64,000 nucleotides of DNA from Chitinophagaceae bacterium (GTDB taxonomy: Bacteria; Bacteroidota; Bacteroidia; Chitinophagales; Chitinophagaceae): positions 62,001-126,000 of the forward strand of contig JALNZE010000004.1 in the NCBI GenBank assembly GCA_023229465.1, read 5' to 3'. The number at the start of each line of letters is the position of its first letter. Within the stretch, counting starts at the first letter, position 1. A model generated the notes under the pieces. The model did not search any database. It was not told the DNA's origin and saw only the letters and a program-made list of their open reading frames with translations. Positions 50,493-60,357 of the stretch are shown one piece after another. A program made the position numbers and the translations under genes.

Positions 50493-52901
50493 TTATTCAA
50501 GTAATTTAACAACCCTCGTCATTTTTCCATCACCGTTAATCCCTTCTAAAACAATTTGCAGTTTTTTGCTGATATCGTTATTATAGAACTGTATCCTTAC
50601 CCTTGGATTTTTTTTAGTGGTAATGATATATGGATTCCAATAGAGGGTTGATCTGATATCTGTTTCAAAGGTTTCGCCGGGTGTATCATACTGTGGCTGA
50701 TAAAATTCTTTGAACTTAGAATAGCCACCGAGAATGGTATTCTCCAGTCCCTTGCTGTTTGGGGATGCTTTATTTCCATCTCCCCCTTTCTTTGTATAGA
50801 TGGCTATGGCGCCTCCACTACCACCACCCATCGATCCAAAGAAAGGGGGCCTGAATACTTTCACCAGTGCAATATCTTTTACAGAAACACTCTGCACCAA
50901 ATCGAGGCTGGACTGCATCTCATTTAAAAAAACATCCGGTGTGGATCCTCTCCAGCCTATGGTTGCCTGTGCGCCCGAACCGGAAATAGTTAAGCCTGCC
51001 ACTTTGCCCTGTAGAAAAGTTAAGATATCAAGTGAACTCATGGCAGCAGGGTCATCCATTAAATCAAATGTATACCCATCTCCACCGGAAAATAAGCCTG
51101 TGGCATATTTTTCTTCTGTGAGTTGTGCTTTAGATTTTACCCGCGATTTAACAATCACTTCCTGCAGGGTAGTTGAGGCCATTCTTCTTTTCAGTTGTTC
51201 CTGCTGATCCAGAAAATAATTCATCTTTATTTTGGCAAGACTATCGCTCCAGGTAACCGGCCGGTAGGTAGCCGGATATTGTATTGTTTTGCGTGTTTGC
51301 TTTAATAATCCGTTTTCAAATTGAACCTGGGTAATATCTGTTAATTTGGCATTACCATTGAAGCTGTAAAATATCCTTGCTGTATCATAGAAGAAGGTTC
51401 CTTTCTGTTCAAAACTGCCATCTTTTTCTACAGGGATAAAAGCGAAATTCTTACTGCTGTCTTTACCTGCAATAATCAGGTTAAGTACCAGCGGTATGGT
51501 AGTGCTGATAGATTTCATGCCAAATACTTTTCCTTTAATGGACAGCATATCAGTTTCTTTTGGATACTTTCTTTCAGGAACTACTTCAGCTTTTATTTTA
51601 TCCCAGTCAAACCTGCGCCAGCCATTGGTTAACATTACCAGATCAAGGTTTGCCGTTATACTATCGGCATCACTCGTTAAATAGTAGCCTGGATGATAGA
51701 TTTTCCCTTTGATAGCATCACTCAAAACGAGATCAGAATAAATGGTGTTGGCATCAGGGGTAACAATCGCGGCATCCGTTACTGAAACAGACATATTGGT
51801 AAAAGCCGTATCAGAAACAGAAATGTCAAACACATTCTTGCCTCTTCTTTCGAGGTTAATCAATTGGGGTGTTAGCTTAGCATTAAATTCATGGAGCCGG
51901 TTATTTATAAAAATAATCCGTTCTGCTACCGGAATCCAGTCTGAATTGAATAATGAGAATTGTAGAATGCCTGTTGGTAATTCATCAATGGGTACTTCTG
52001 CATTTAATAAAGTTTTTTCTGAGGCGTTCAGGCTTACCGTATAAAACAGGTTCTGGTTCATGTGAACCAGTAACTTCATTTTTTTAAAATCATCCCCTGC
52101 ATTCTTTGTTCTCTCAACCTGAACCAATGCTTTGTCATTGGTTGTTTTGATGGTTAACCTGGCGCCTTCCGGTTTGCCGACAGGTATGGCTGTTGTGCCC
52201 GTTTTCCCGTTTTCGTCTGTCCATTTTAACAGGTAAGATTCTTCCGGGTAGGCTGTTAAGGAAAAACTGCCCATGCCATCGTGTTTAACTTTCAGGGTAT
52301 CGAGAACTTTATTCTTGCCAGTTACCAGTAAACCCTTAATCCTTACCGGAATACCAAATTGATTAGTGGCTTTAAAAGCAACCCTGGTTGTTAAACCATT
52401 TACCAGGAAACCACCTTCGGGAAAAGTTTCAACGTTGGTTTTAAATACCACTGGTATATGGTTAGATGGAATGATGGGCGCATTGATGGTTAGATCCCGC
52501 TCATACGAAAAAGCGGCATCGTCGTTGAGCATCCACCTTGTATAGGCTTTTATATGAATAAAGGGGCCCGTATAATTAGCGGGTATATCAAAGGAACCTT
52601 TTGCGGTGGACTGAAAAAGCGGCGCTACCGTTTGTTTGATCATGTACCCGGAGGTATCATACCATTCTACATAAATATTTTTACTCAGGCCGCTTAACTC
52701 AGTACCTGATAAAAGGTATATTTTATACCAGATGGTTTCCTCTTTATTATAAATGGATTTATCAAAATGGATATGAATCTTTTCGGTAGGGAATTCTTGG
52801 GCATAAACGGCCATCATAGAATCGGTCCGTTGCGAAAGGCCCGCCTGCAGGATAAAAATGGCCAGAACGGTTGCCGGTAAACGAAACAAGCGTATTTGCA
52901 T
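50493..52901 (-). CDS. Macroglobulin-like secreted protein with TonB plug domain
   Basis: An 802-residue exported protein with a signal peptide (to about 22, ALSQ-like GLSQ). An MG2-like beta-sandwich starts at EKIHIHFDKSIYNKEETIWY-KIYL, more such domains follow, and near residues 605-720 lies a TonB receptor plug: LQEVIVKSRVKSK, LTFLQGKVAGLTIS, GGGSGGAIAIYTKKG. No 22-strand barrel follows. Such barrel-less plug proteins are common in Bacteroidetes and their function is unknown. The gene converges with the MutS-like gene. Confidence 0.8.
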   Translation of the reverse strand: MQIRLFRLPATVLAIFILQAGLSQRTDSMMAVYAQEFPTEKIHIHFDKSIYNKEETIWYKIYLLSGTELSGLSKNIYVEWYDTSGYMIKQTVAPLFQSTAKGSFDIPANYTGPFIHIKAYTRWMLNDDAAFSYERDLTINAPIIPSNHIPVVFKTNVETFPEGGFLVNGLTTRVAFKATNQFGIPVRIKGLLVTGKNKVLDTLKVKHDGMGSFSLTAYPEESYLLKWTDENGKTGTTAIPVGKPEGARLTIKTTNDKALVQVERTKNAGDDFKKMKLLVHMNQNLFYTVSLNASEKTLLNAEVPIDELPTGILQFSLFNSDWIPVAERIIFINNRLHEFNAKLTPQLINLERRGKNVFDISVSDTAFTNMSVSVTDAAIVTPDANTIYSDLVLSDAIKGKIYHPGYYLTSDADSITANLDLVMLTNGWRRFDWDKIKAEVVPERKYPKETDMLSIKGKVFGMKSISTTIPLVLNLIIAGKDSSKNFAFIPVEKDGSFEQKGTFFYDTARIFYSFNGNAKLTDITQVQFENGLLKQTRKTIQYPATYRPVTWSDSLAKIKMNYFLDQQEQLKRRMASTTLQEVIVKSRVKSKAQLTEEKYATGLFSGGDGYTFDLMDDPAAMSSLDILTFLQGKVAGLTISGSGAQATIGWRGSTPDVFLNEMQSSLDLVQSVSVKDIALVKVFRPPFFGSMGGGSGGAIAIYTKKGGDGNKASPNSKGLENTILGGYSKFKEFYQPQYDTPGETFETDIRSTLYWNPYIITTKKNPRVRIQFYNNDISKKLQIVLEGINGDGKMTRVVKLLE

Positions 52902-52964
52902 CTCACTATAAATTGTTTGGCAAGATAAAAGCTAAGTTTAATGTAAAGAATTTAAATTACTAAC

Positions 52965-53283
52965 TTACATTGTTAATTCATTCTGTTTTTCATCTACATT
53001 AATCAGTTTGTAAAAGACCGAGCTTTTTGAGAAGGATATTAAAAACTCAGTGCCGATATACTTACCCCGGTATTCGTATAAGAAAATCTGGTTTCCGTCT
53101 TCTTCCACCTGCCCGATAATCGTTCTCTCTACATTATTGTAGCTATAGGTGATACGCTGCTTCAAATCATCAAATGATTTGCTTTTGTGTTTGGCGATAT
53201 ATTCAAAATTACTCTGCTTCAAAGCCGATTGATTAGGATTGAGAAAATGCGAACCTTCTTTGTTACAGGCCGTTAAAAATACT
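52965..53283 (-). pseudogene. Lipoprotein-like gene without a clear start codon
   Basis: The frame gives a lipobox, TFSTVFLTACNKEGSHF, and continues to the stop at 52965 through a soluble domain (ITYSYNNVERTIIGQVEEDG, YEYRGKYIGTEFLIS). No ATG, GTG or TTG precedes the signal in frame. A nearby ATG in another frame opens MKIKLIRKM, a normal lipoprotein n-region, which suggests one frameshift within the signal. The only in-frame alternative, TTG at 53222, would leave no signal. The family is unknown. Coordinates cover the lipobox to the stop. Confidence 0.45.
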
Positions 53284-53414
53284 GTTGAAAATGTTTTGGA
53301 AGGTACGAAACTTGTTTGAGTTTTAAACTATTTACATTTTTCTAATCAATTTTATTTTCATATCATTTCTTCGTAATTTACACCCCGATAGGCGGAATTC
53401 TTTACATCTTACTC

Positions 53415-53771
53415 ATGCATATGGGGTCGGTTTCATTAATCGCTTTACTGGTTGCAGCGGTTGCTTTTTCTGCCGGTGGCATCCTGATAGGACAGATACT
53501 GGTTAAAGGGAGTAAAAATCCTCAAAAAGGGCAGGCTTATGAGTGCGGTATCCCTACCATCACTTCTCCCTGGCACCAGTTTAATGTAGGTTACTACCTC
53601 TTCGCATTGTTATTCCTGATTTTTGATGTTGAACTAATATTTCTGTATCCCTGGGCCGTGGTAGTGAAACAAGTGGGTATCGTGGCTTTATTTGAGATAC
53701 TGGTGTTCATTTTTATTTTATTCATGGGCTTCTTATATGCCCATAAAAAAGGAGCATTACAATGGAGCTAA
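53415..53771 (+). CDS. nuoA: NADH-quinone oxidoreductase subunit A
   Basis: A 118-residue membrane subunit with three helices and the signature KNPQKGQAYECGIP, then YYLFALLFLIFDVELIFLYPW. It sits at the junction of the membrane and peripheral arms, near the quinone entry. It opens the complex I operon, and its end overlaps nuoB by 10 bases. Starts at 53415 or the ATG at 53421 are both possible. Confidence 0.95.
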   Translation: MHMGSVSLIALLVAAVAFSAGGILIGQILVKGSKNPQKGQAYECGIPTITSPWHQFNVGYYLFALLFLIFDVELIFLYPWAVVVKQVGIVALFEILVFIFILFMGFLYAHKKGALQWS

Positions 53772-54322
53772 ATCAAGGATTGGCGGTGGATACAAAGGAA
53801 TTTCCCGGACAAATACTTCAAACACCCGGAGGAGGTATCGTGGTGAGTACTTTTGATAGTATTATTAACTGGGCCCGCTCTAACTCTTTATGGCCGCTCA
53901 CTTTTGCTACCAGTTGCTGTGGTATTGAAATGATGTCTGTAGCCGCGGCTAAATACGATTTTTCCAGATTTGGTTTTGAAGTGGCCCGTGCCACCCCCCG
54001 CCAGGCAGATGTAATCATTATTGCCGGTACCATTGTGAATAAAATGGGGCCTGTATTGAAGAGACTTTACGACCAGATGGCAGAGCCCAAATATGTAATT
54101 GCCATGGGTGCCTGTGCCATCAGCGGTGGCCCATTCTTTTATAATACCTATTCTGTTGTAAAAGGCGCGGACCATATTATACCGGTTGATGTGTACATTC
54201 CGGGTTGCCCACCCAGGCCGGAAGCTTTATTGCATGCACTCATCGCCCTGCAGGAAAAAATAAAAAGCGGTTTAACCAGAGAGCAAATACGAGAAGTATC
54301 AAAAGCCTTAGTGTTAATATAG
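53762..54322 (+). CDS. nuoB: NADH-quinone oxidoreductase subunit B
   Basis: A 186-residue subunit carrying the N2 iron-sulfur cluster that reduces quinone. The ligands C52-C53 (TSCCGIEM), C118 (MGACAISGGPF) and C149 (VPGCPPRPE-like IPGCPPRPEALL) are all present. It overlaps nuoA by 10 bases and is followed 4 bases later by nuoC. Confidence 0.97.
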   Translation: MELNQGLAVDTKEFPGQILQTPGGGIVVSTFDSIINWARSNSLWPLTFATSCCGIEMMSVAAAKYDFSRFGFEVARATPRQADVIIIAGTIVNKMGPVLKRLYDQMAEPKYVIAMGACAISGGPFFYNTYSVVKGADHIIPVDVYIPGCPPRPEALLHALIALQEKIKSGLTREQIREVSKALVLI

Positions 54323-54326
54323 CATT

Positions 54327-54779
54327 ATGAGTAACGAAGAAATAAAGGAGTATGTTACCAGTATTGCCCCTTCGGCAACTTTCGATGAATCCGGCGAATG
54401 GCTGAATAGTATGGTTGAGCCCGGTACCTGGAAAGAACTGGCCCTCCGGCTTCGTAATGGACCGCTTCATTTCGATTATTTATTTTGTCTTACCTGCATC
54501 GACTGGAAAACCCACTTAACCGTGGTTTACCATCTTTCATCCACTACACACCGTCATACTATTGTGGTAAAAGCAAAACTGGATACAGCAAAACCTGAAA
54601 TAGAAACCGTTTCTGATATCTGGCGTACTGCCGAATTTCATGAGAGAGAAGTATTTGAACTCTTTGGTGCGGTTTTTCTGCATCATCCTGATTTGAGACG
54701 ATTGATATTGACTGATGATTTTGAAGGGTTTCCATTGAGAAAAGATTTTGAAGATCCTATCAATATGATAAAACTATAG
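54327..54779 (+). CDS. nuoC: NADH-quinone oxidoreductase subunit C
   Basis: A 150-residue 30 kDa-type subunit. The diagnostic run from EREVFELFGAVFLHHPDLRR to DDFEGFPLRKDFE is intact. It forms the peripheral Q module with NuoB and NuoD. It is separate from nuoD, unlike the fused CD in some bacteria. Confidence 0.96.
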   Translation: MSNEEIKEYVTSIAPSATFDESGEWLNSMVEPGTWKELALRLRNGPLHFDYLFCLTCIDWKTHLTVVYHLSSTTHRHTIVVKAKLDTAKPEIETVSDIWRTAEFHEREVFELFGAVFLHHPDLRRLILTDDFEGFPLRKDFEDPINMIKL

Positions 54780-54786
54780 CCGGGCA

Positions 54787-55923
54787 ATGTACACGCAAAC
54801 AGAGATCATAAAAGACACTACCATTAACGGCTCCGAAGGAGAACTGGTGATCAATGTTGGTCCGCAACACCCCGCCACACATGGTGTTTTGCATTTAGTG
54901 ATCACACTGAATGGCGAAACCATCAAAAAGATAGAACCACACCTGGGATATATCCATCGCTCTATTGAAAAAATGTGCGAGAGCCTTACTTACCGGCAGT
55001 TTATCTATGTAACCAGCCGGATGGATTATCTCTCATCCCATATCAATAACGAAGCCTGTGCGCTTTGTGTAGAAAAGGGCTTACAAATAGAAGTGCCTGC
55101 CAGGGCAAAAGTGATCAGGGTATTGATGGGTGAACTTACCCGTATCGCCTCCCACGAACTGTGGCTTGGCGCTATGGCAATGGACCTGGGCGCATTCACG
55201 CCTTTCTTTTATACATTCCGTGAACGCGAAATGATCAATGAAATAATGGAAGATACCTGCGGTGCCAGACTCACCATGAACTATATGGTAGCAGGTGGGG
55301 TTGCAATGGATCTGCATCCCGACTTTCAGAGAAAAGTAAAACTATTTGTTACGCAATTCAAAAAAAGGGTACCTGAATTTGATGACCTTATCACCAATAA
55401 TATTATTTTCCAGAACAGGATGAAAGGTGTGGGTGTGCTCTCCGGAGAGGATGCCATTTCTTATGGTTGCACCGGTCCGGTGGCCCGTGGAAGTGGCGTT
55501 AGTTCTGATATTCGTAAACTGTATCCTTATGATGGCTATGATGCGGTAGCTTTCGATGAAGTACTGGAAACAGCAGGTGATTCTTATGCACGATACCTGG
55601 TTCGGTTGAGAGAAATGCACCAGTCTATACGTATTATCGAACAATTAATTGATGCCATACCCGAAGGCGATTTTCAGGCAAAAACCAAAGCTGTGCTGAA
55701 ATTACCCAAGGGCGAATTTTATACCAGGGTAGAAACGGCAAGAGGAGAATTAGGGGTGTACATTGTGAGCGAAGGCGGTACCACCCCTTACAGGATCAAG
55801 TTCCGGTCACCGGGATTTTCTAATCTCTCTGCCCTGCATCATATGGCAAAAGGCAGCAAGATCGGCGATCTGATGGCAACGATGGGAACACTGGATTTAG
55901 TAATACCGGATATTGATAGATAA
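54787..55923 (+). CDS. nuoD: NADH-quinone oxidoreductase subunit D
   Basis: A 378-residue 49 kDa-type subunit that forms the quinone pocket. The N-terminal GPQHPATHGVLHLV contains the conserved histidines, and LGYIHRSIEKMCES and GCTGPVARGSGV are present. The C-terminus, MGTLDLVIPDIDR, replaces the common DPIFGEVDR. The next gene is nuoH, with no nuoE, F or G between. Confidence 0.97.
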   Translation: MYTQTEIIKDTTINGSEGELVINVGPQHPATHGVLHLVITLNGETIKKIEPHLGYIHRSIEKMCESLTYRQFIYVTSRMDYLSSHINNEACALCVEKGLQIEVPARAKVIRVLMGELTRIASHELWLGAMAMDLGAFTPFFYTFREREMINEIMEDTCGARLTMNYMVAGGVAMDLHPDFQRKVKLFVTQFKKRVPEFDDLITNNIIFQNRMKGVGVLSGEDAISYGCTGPVARGSGVSSDIRKLYPYDGYDAVAFDEVLETAGDSYARYLVRLREMHQSIRIIEQLIDAIPEGDFQAKTKAVLKLPKGEFYTRVETARGELGVYIVSEGGTTPYRIKFRSPGFSNLSALHHMAKGSKIGDLMATMGTLDLVIPDIDR

Positions 55924-55937
55924 TATTCGTGGGACTC

Positions 55938-57059
55938 ATGTCTCACGAAAAAGCTATAAACGATTTAAAAATTAAATCATCGATGTTTAGTTTAGAAGGC
56001 ATAACCAGTTCACTACACCAATGGCTCTACGCTACATTGTCGCCCACATTTGCTTTGTTGGCAGAGTGTGTGATTGTAATATTGCTGGCTATTGCTTTAT
56101 TTGCCGCGCTGGGCCTGGTATTGGTATTGATGGAAAGAAAAGTAGCCGCACATATCCAAATTCGTTTAGGACCAAACAGGGTGGGACCGGGTGGGATGTT
56201 TCAAACGGTGGCAGATACTTTGAAATTGATTATGAAAGAGGGATTAACACCTGATAAAGCGGATAAATTCCTTTTTAACCTGGCTCCATTTATCGTGATG
56301 ATTGTTGCGATGCTCTTACTGGCGCCTATCGCTTTTGCCAAAGGGTTCCAGATATGGGATATTAATATTGGTGTATTATACCTGTCTGCTATTTCCTCAC
56401 TTTCTGTTATCGGTATTCTGATGGCGGGATGGGCGAGTAATAATAAGTATTCTTTACTGGGTGCCATGCGTAGCGGAGCACAGATTGTGAGTTATGAATT
56501 ATCTGCCGGCCTCGCCATTTTATCCATCGTAGTTTTATCCGGAAGCTTACAAATATCAGATATCATTGCCGCGCAGGAAAATGGCTGGTGGTTATTTAAA
56601 GGGCATATACCGGTAATTATTTCATTTGTCATTTTTATTATTGCCGTAACAGCGGAAACCAATCGCGCACCATTCGATCTGGCAGAAGCCGAATCTGAAT
56701 TAACGGCCGGCTTTCATACAGAATATTCAGGCATGCGTTTCGCGCTGTTTTTCCTGGCTGAGTACATTAATATATTTATTGTTTGTGCCATTGGGGCCAC
56801 ACTGTTTTTAGGCGGATGGATGCCTTTGCATATCGGTCATTGGGAGGGGTTTAATCATATCATGGATTATATCCCTTCTTCCATATGGTTTTTTGGAAAA
56901 ACCATATTCCTGATTTTCCTGATTATGTGGTTCCGATGGACATTTCCAAGATTAAGGGTTGACCAATTATTAAACCTGGAATGGAAATACCTGTTACCGA
57001 TCAGTATGCTCAATTTAATATTAGTAACCATTATCGCGATATTTGGATGGCATTTTTAA
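55938..57059 (+). CDS. nuoH: NADH-quinone oxidoreductase subunit H
   Basis: I choose the ATG at 55938 rather than a GTG 9 bases earlier. The 373-residue membrane subunit has the quinone-chamber motifs ERKVAAHIQIRLGPNRVGPG, ETNRAPFDLAEAESELTAGF and WFRWTFPRLRVDQLL. It anchors the peripheral arm to the membrane. It starts 14 bases after nuoD, where nuoEFG would sit in a 14-gene operon. Confidence 0.96.
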   Translation: MSHEKAINDLKIKSSMFSLEGITSSLHQWLYATLSPTFALLAECVIVILLAIALFAALGLVLVLMERKVAAHIQIRLGPNRVGPGGMFQTVADTLKLIMKEGLTPDKADKFLFNLAPFIVMIVAMLLLAPIAFAKGFQIWDINIGVLYLSAISSLSVIGILMAGWASNNKYSLLGAMRSGAQIVSYELSAGLAILSIVVLSGSLQISDIIAAQENGWWLFKGHIPVIISFVIFIIAVTAETNRAPFDLAEAESELTAGFHTEYSGMRFALFFLAEYINIFIVCAIGATLFLGGWMPLHIGHWEGFNHIMDYIPSSIWFFGKTIFLIFLIMWFRWTFPRLRVDQLLNLEWKYLLPISMLNLILVTIIAIFGWHF

Positions 57060-57083
57060 AACCCGTAACCCGAAACTGAATAC

Positions 57084-57560
57084 ATGTTTTTGAAAGAGTA
57101 TATATCAGATGTTTATAACGGTATAACCTCCCTGCTTAAGGGCATGCGGCAAACCGGGTATTATTTCTTTCATCCAAAAGAGATCATCACAGAACAATAT
57201 CCTGATAACCGCGCCACTTTAAAATTGGCCGATCGATTCAAAGGTGAAGTGGTGATGCCGCATGATGAAAACAATGAACACACCTGCACCGGATGCACAG
57301 CCTGCGAACTGGCCTGTCCGAACGGAACCATCAAAATCATTACCAGGTTTGATATTACTCCTGAAGGCAAGAAGAAAAAAGCGATTGATACTTTTATATA
57401 TCACCTGGAATTATGTACTATGTGTAATTTATGTATTCAGGCATGTCCATCGGATGCGATTAAAATGGCGCCCAATTTTGAACATAGTGTTTATGACAGG
57501 AGCAAGCTGACCAAAAAATTAAATTTACCAGGTTCAAAAGTTAAGGAGGGCATTGAATAA
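57084..57560 (+). CDS. nuoI: NADH-quinone oxidoreductase subunit I
   Basis: A 158-residue ferredoxin-like subunit with two 4Fe-4S sites: C68, C71, C74, C78 (CTGCTACELACP) and C111, C114, C117, C121 (CTMCNLCIQACP). It carries electrons to NuoB. Stop and nuoJ start overlap by one base. Confidence 0.96.
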   Translation: MFLKEYISDVYNGITSLLKGMRQTGYYFFHPKEIITEQYPDNRATLKLADRFKGEVVMPHDENNEHTCTGCTACELACPNGTIKIITRFDITPEGKKKKAIDTFIYHLELCTMCNLCIQACPSDAIKMAPNFEHSVYDRSKLTKKLNLPGSKVKEGIE

Positions 57561-58105
57561 TGAGTGCATCTGCTATTATATTTTATGTGATTGCCGCTTT
57601 CCTTCTGGGAACAGGGATATTAGCGGTTACCGCTAAAAAGATATTCCGTGCGGCTATCTGGCTGCTACTCTCTTTGGTGGGGATTGCATCTTTGTATTTC
57701 TGGATGGCGGTTGAGTTTGTGGCGGCTGTTCAGATTATTGTGTATGTAGGCGGTATTGTGGTGTTGATTATTTTCTCCATTTTCTTAACACAACAATCTG
57801 GCAGGGAAATGCCAGGGCCCTCATTGCAGCGGATCATTTTCTCCTTACTTGCAGTGGTATTTGGTTTGGCATTTACACATAAATTAATCATTGACCATGG
57901 ATTTGATAATGCGGTGAGCCAGCCATTCAAAGTTGCCGTTTCTGATATTGGATTACAAATGCTTAGTACAACAGAACATGGATATATACTGCCCTTTGAA
58001 GTAGTGAGTATGTTATTACTGGCCGCTATGGTTGGTTGTATTGTAATCGCTATGAAGAGTAAGCAAACCACTATTCCCTCACCACAAAATACAGAGGAGA
58101 ACTGA
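57560..58105 (+). CDS. nuoJ: NADH-quinone oxidoreductase subunit J
   Basis: A 181-residue membrane subunit with five helices and the family motif EFVAAVQIIVYVGGIVVLIIF. It contributes to the proton path next to NuoK. Its start overlaps the nuoI stop. Confidence 0.95.
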   Translation: MSASAIIFYVIAAFLLGTGILAVTAKKIFRAAIWLLLSLVGIASLYFWMAVEFVAAVQIIVYVGGIVVLIIFSIFLTQQSGREMPGPSLQRIIFSLLAVVFGLAFTHKLIIDHGFDNAVSQPFKVAVSDIGLQMLSTTEHGYILPFEVVSMLLLAAMVGCIVIAMKSKQTTIPSPQNTEEN

Positions 58106-58106
58106 T

Positions 58107-58421
58107 ATGAGCGATGTACCCTTGTCACATATTCTATTTGTTAGTACGGCCCTGTTTTTTATCGGCATGTATGGCTTGTTTACACGCAGGAATCTGATTA
58201 CTATGCTCATGTCGATCGAATTGATGCTCAATAGTGTGAATATCAATTTTGTGGCCTTCAATAAATACCTGTTTCCACAGAACCTGGAAGGTATCTTTTT
58301 TACCATTTTTATAATAACAATTGCTGCCGCAGAAGCAGCCATTGCCATAGCCATTATCATCAATCTTTACAGAAGTCATCAGTCCATTGATGTGGAAGAT
58401 GCTACCGAACTGAAATTTTAA
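58107..58421 (+). CDS. nuoK: NADH-quinone oxidoreductase subunit K
   Basis: A 104-residue MrpC-like subunit with three helices. Key glutamates lie in MSIELMLNSVNINFV and AAEAAIAIAIIIN. Starts 1 base after the nuoJ stop. Confidence 0.95.
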   Translation: MSDVPLSHILFVSTALFFIGMYGLFTRRNLITMLMSIELMLNSVNINFVAFNKYLFPQNLEGIFFTIFIITIAAAEAAIAIAIIINLYRSHQSIDVEDATELKF

Positions 58422-58424
58422 GAA

Positions 58425-60350
58425 ATGCCGAACTACGCTTATATACTATTGATACCCTTGCAGCCACTGGCAACATTTATTGTATTGGGCCTGTTTGGCA
58501 GAAAATATTTTAAAACATTTTCAGGCACAATCGGCACCGTATCCCTTCTAATATCAACCATTGTATCTTTTGTAGCAGCTATCCAATATTTTTTTGTAGA
58601 TGGTAAAGTGAATGGTATCTATCAAAAGATCATTGCTTTTAAATATACCTGGCTCGAATTCTCGCCGAATGTGTCTATTGATATGGGTATCATCGTAGAT
58701 CCCATTTCAGTGATGATGCTCGTAGTGGTAACATTTGTATCACTGATGGTACACGTATTTAGCCTGGGTTACATGAAAGGCGAAGATCGTTTTGCAACGT
58801 ATTATGCATTCTTATCCCTGTTTACTTTTTCCATGTTGGGATTAATACTTTCCAGCAATATTTTTCAGGTCTATATTTTCTGGGAGCTGGTGGGTGTTTC
58901 TTCTTTCTTACTGATCGGATACTATTTTGAGAAACCTTCTGCCGTAGCTGCTTCTAAAAAAGCGTTTATTGTAACACGCTTTGCAGACCTTGGCTTTCTC
59001 ATCGGAATTTTATTATTAGGGTTTTATGGCGGCACATTGGATATTGGCATTTTAATTGAAAGGTTAACCGCTGTTCAGTCGCCCGAATACACTGCTATGG
59101 CTGCGGCAGGATTTTTAGGCGTGTCTGCCCTAACCTGGGCCTTAACCCTGGTATTTATTGGTGGCGCCGGTAAATCGGCCATGTTCCCGCTGCATATCTG
59201 GTTACCCGATGCAATGGAAGGGCCTACACCTGTATCGGCTTTAATACATGCTGCAACCATGGTTGTGGCAGGTGTTTACCTGGTAGCCCGTTTATTTCCT
59301 GTATTTAATATGGATGCGGCTGCCTTGCAAGTAGTAACGTATACGGGCGCTTTTTCTGCATTACTGGCCGCGGTAATTGCCTGTACACAAACAGATATCA
59401 AACGCGTGCTGGCTTATTCCACCATGTCGCAGATTGGTTACATGATGTTTGCATTGGGTGTTTCTAAATATGGCGGTGAAGATGGGTTAGGCTATATGGC
59501 TTCTATGTTCCATTTGTTTACACACGCCTTCTTTAAATCTTTATTATTCCTGGGTGCCGGCGCTGTTATCCATATGGTGCATAGCAACGATATGAAAGAT
59601 ATGGGTGGGTTGCGTAAACTGATGCCTGTAACCCATATTGCTTTTCTGATTGCCTGTCTGGCTATTGCTGGTATTCCGCCATTTGCCGGTTTCTTTAGTA
59701 AGGAAGAAATATTACTGGCCGCTTTTCATTCCAATAAACTGATCTATGGTGTGGCATTGTTTACCGCGGCATTGACTGCATTCTATATGTTCCGTTTATA
59801 TTTTTCTATTTTCTGGAGCAAAGAATCTACCGTGCAGTCACATGGTGAAGGGCCATTGTCTATGAAGTTACCTTTAGTCATTCTCGCTGCCTGTGCAGTG
59901 GGCGTTGGGTTCATACCTTTTTCTTCTTTGGTAACCTCTGATGGGGAAGCATTGGAAACACATATGGATATCACATTTTCCATAGCTCCTGTTGGATTAA
60001 CACTGATCGCTACCCTGCTGGCATCCTATTTATATAAAAAGGAAAATGATAAGCCTGCAAAACTGGCCGCTTCCTTTGACGGATTTTACCAGGCTGCCCA
60101 TAAAAAGTTTTATGTTGATGAAGTATATCTCTTCATCACCAAAAAAATTGTTTTCCCGCTGGTTGGTCAGCCAATCGCGTGGGTAGACAAATATATTGTA
60201 GACGGGTTTATGAATTTGCTGGCCTCCATCACCGCAAAAATTTCAGCACTGATTAAAGGGTTACAATCTGGTAAAGTGCAGAATTATGCATTGTATTTTT
60301 TTAGTGGAATCGCGGCATTAGCCGTACTATTTATTTACTTATGGAAATGA
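58425..60350 (+). CDS. nuoL: NADH-quinone oxidoreductase subunit L
   Basis: A 641-residue antiporter-like subunit with a long lateral helix at its C-terminus. The motifs are FWELVGVSSFLLIGYYFEKP, LHIWLPDAMEGPTPVSALIH and TDIKRVLAYSTMSQIGYM. It pumps protons at the far end of the membrane arm. Confidence 0.97.
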   Translation: MPNYAYILLIPLQPLATFIVLGLFGRKYFKTFSGTIGTVSLLISTIVSFVAAIQYFFVDGKVNGIYQKIIAFKYTWLEFSPNVSIDMGIIVDPISVMMLVVVTFVSLMVHVFSLGYMKGEDRFATYYAFLSLFTFSMLGLILSSNIFQVYIFWELVGVSSFLLIGYYFEKPSAVAASKKAFIVTRFADLGFLIGILLLGFYGGTLDIGILIERLTAVQSPEYTAMAAAGFLGVSALTWALTLVFIGGAGKSAMFPLHIWLPDAMEGPTPVSALIHAATMVVAGVYLVARLFPVFNMDAAALQVVTYTGAFSALLAAVIACTQTDIKRVLAYSTMSQIGYMMFALGVSKYGGEDGLGYMASMFHLFTHAFFKSLLFLGAGAVIHMVHSNDMKDMGGLRKLMPVTHIAFLIACLAIAGIPPFAGFFSKEEILLAAFHSNKLIYGVALFTAALTAFYMFRLYFSIFWSKESTVQSHGEGPLSMKLPLVILAACAVGVGFIPFSSLVTSDGEALETHMDITFSIAPVGLTLIATLLASYLYKKENDKPAKLAASFDGFYQAAHKKFYVDEVYLFITKKIVFPLVGQPIAWVDKYIVDGFMNLLASITAKISALIKGLQSGKVQNYALYFFSGIAALAVLFIYLWK

Positions 60351-60357
60351 TTATCAC

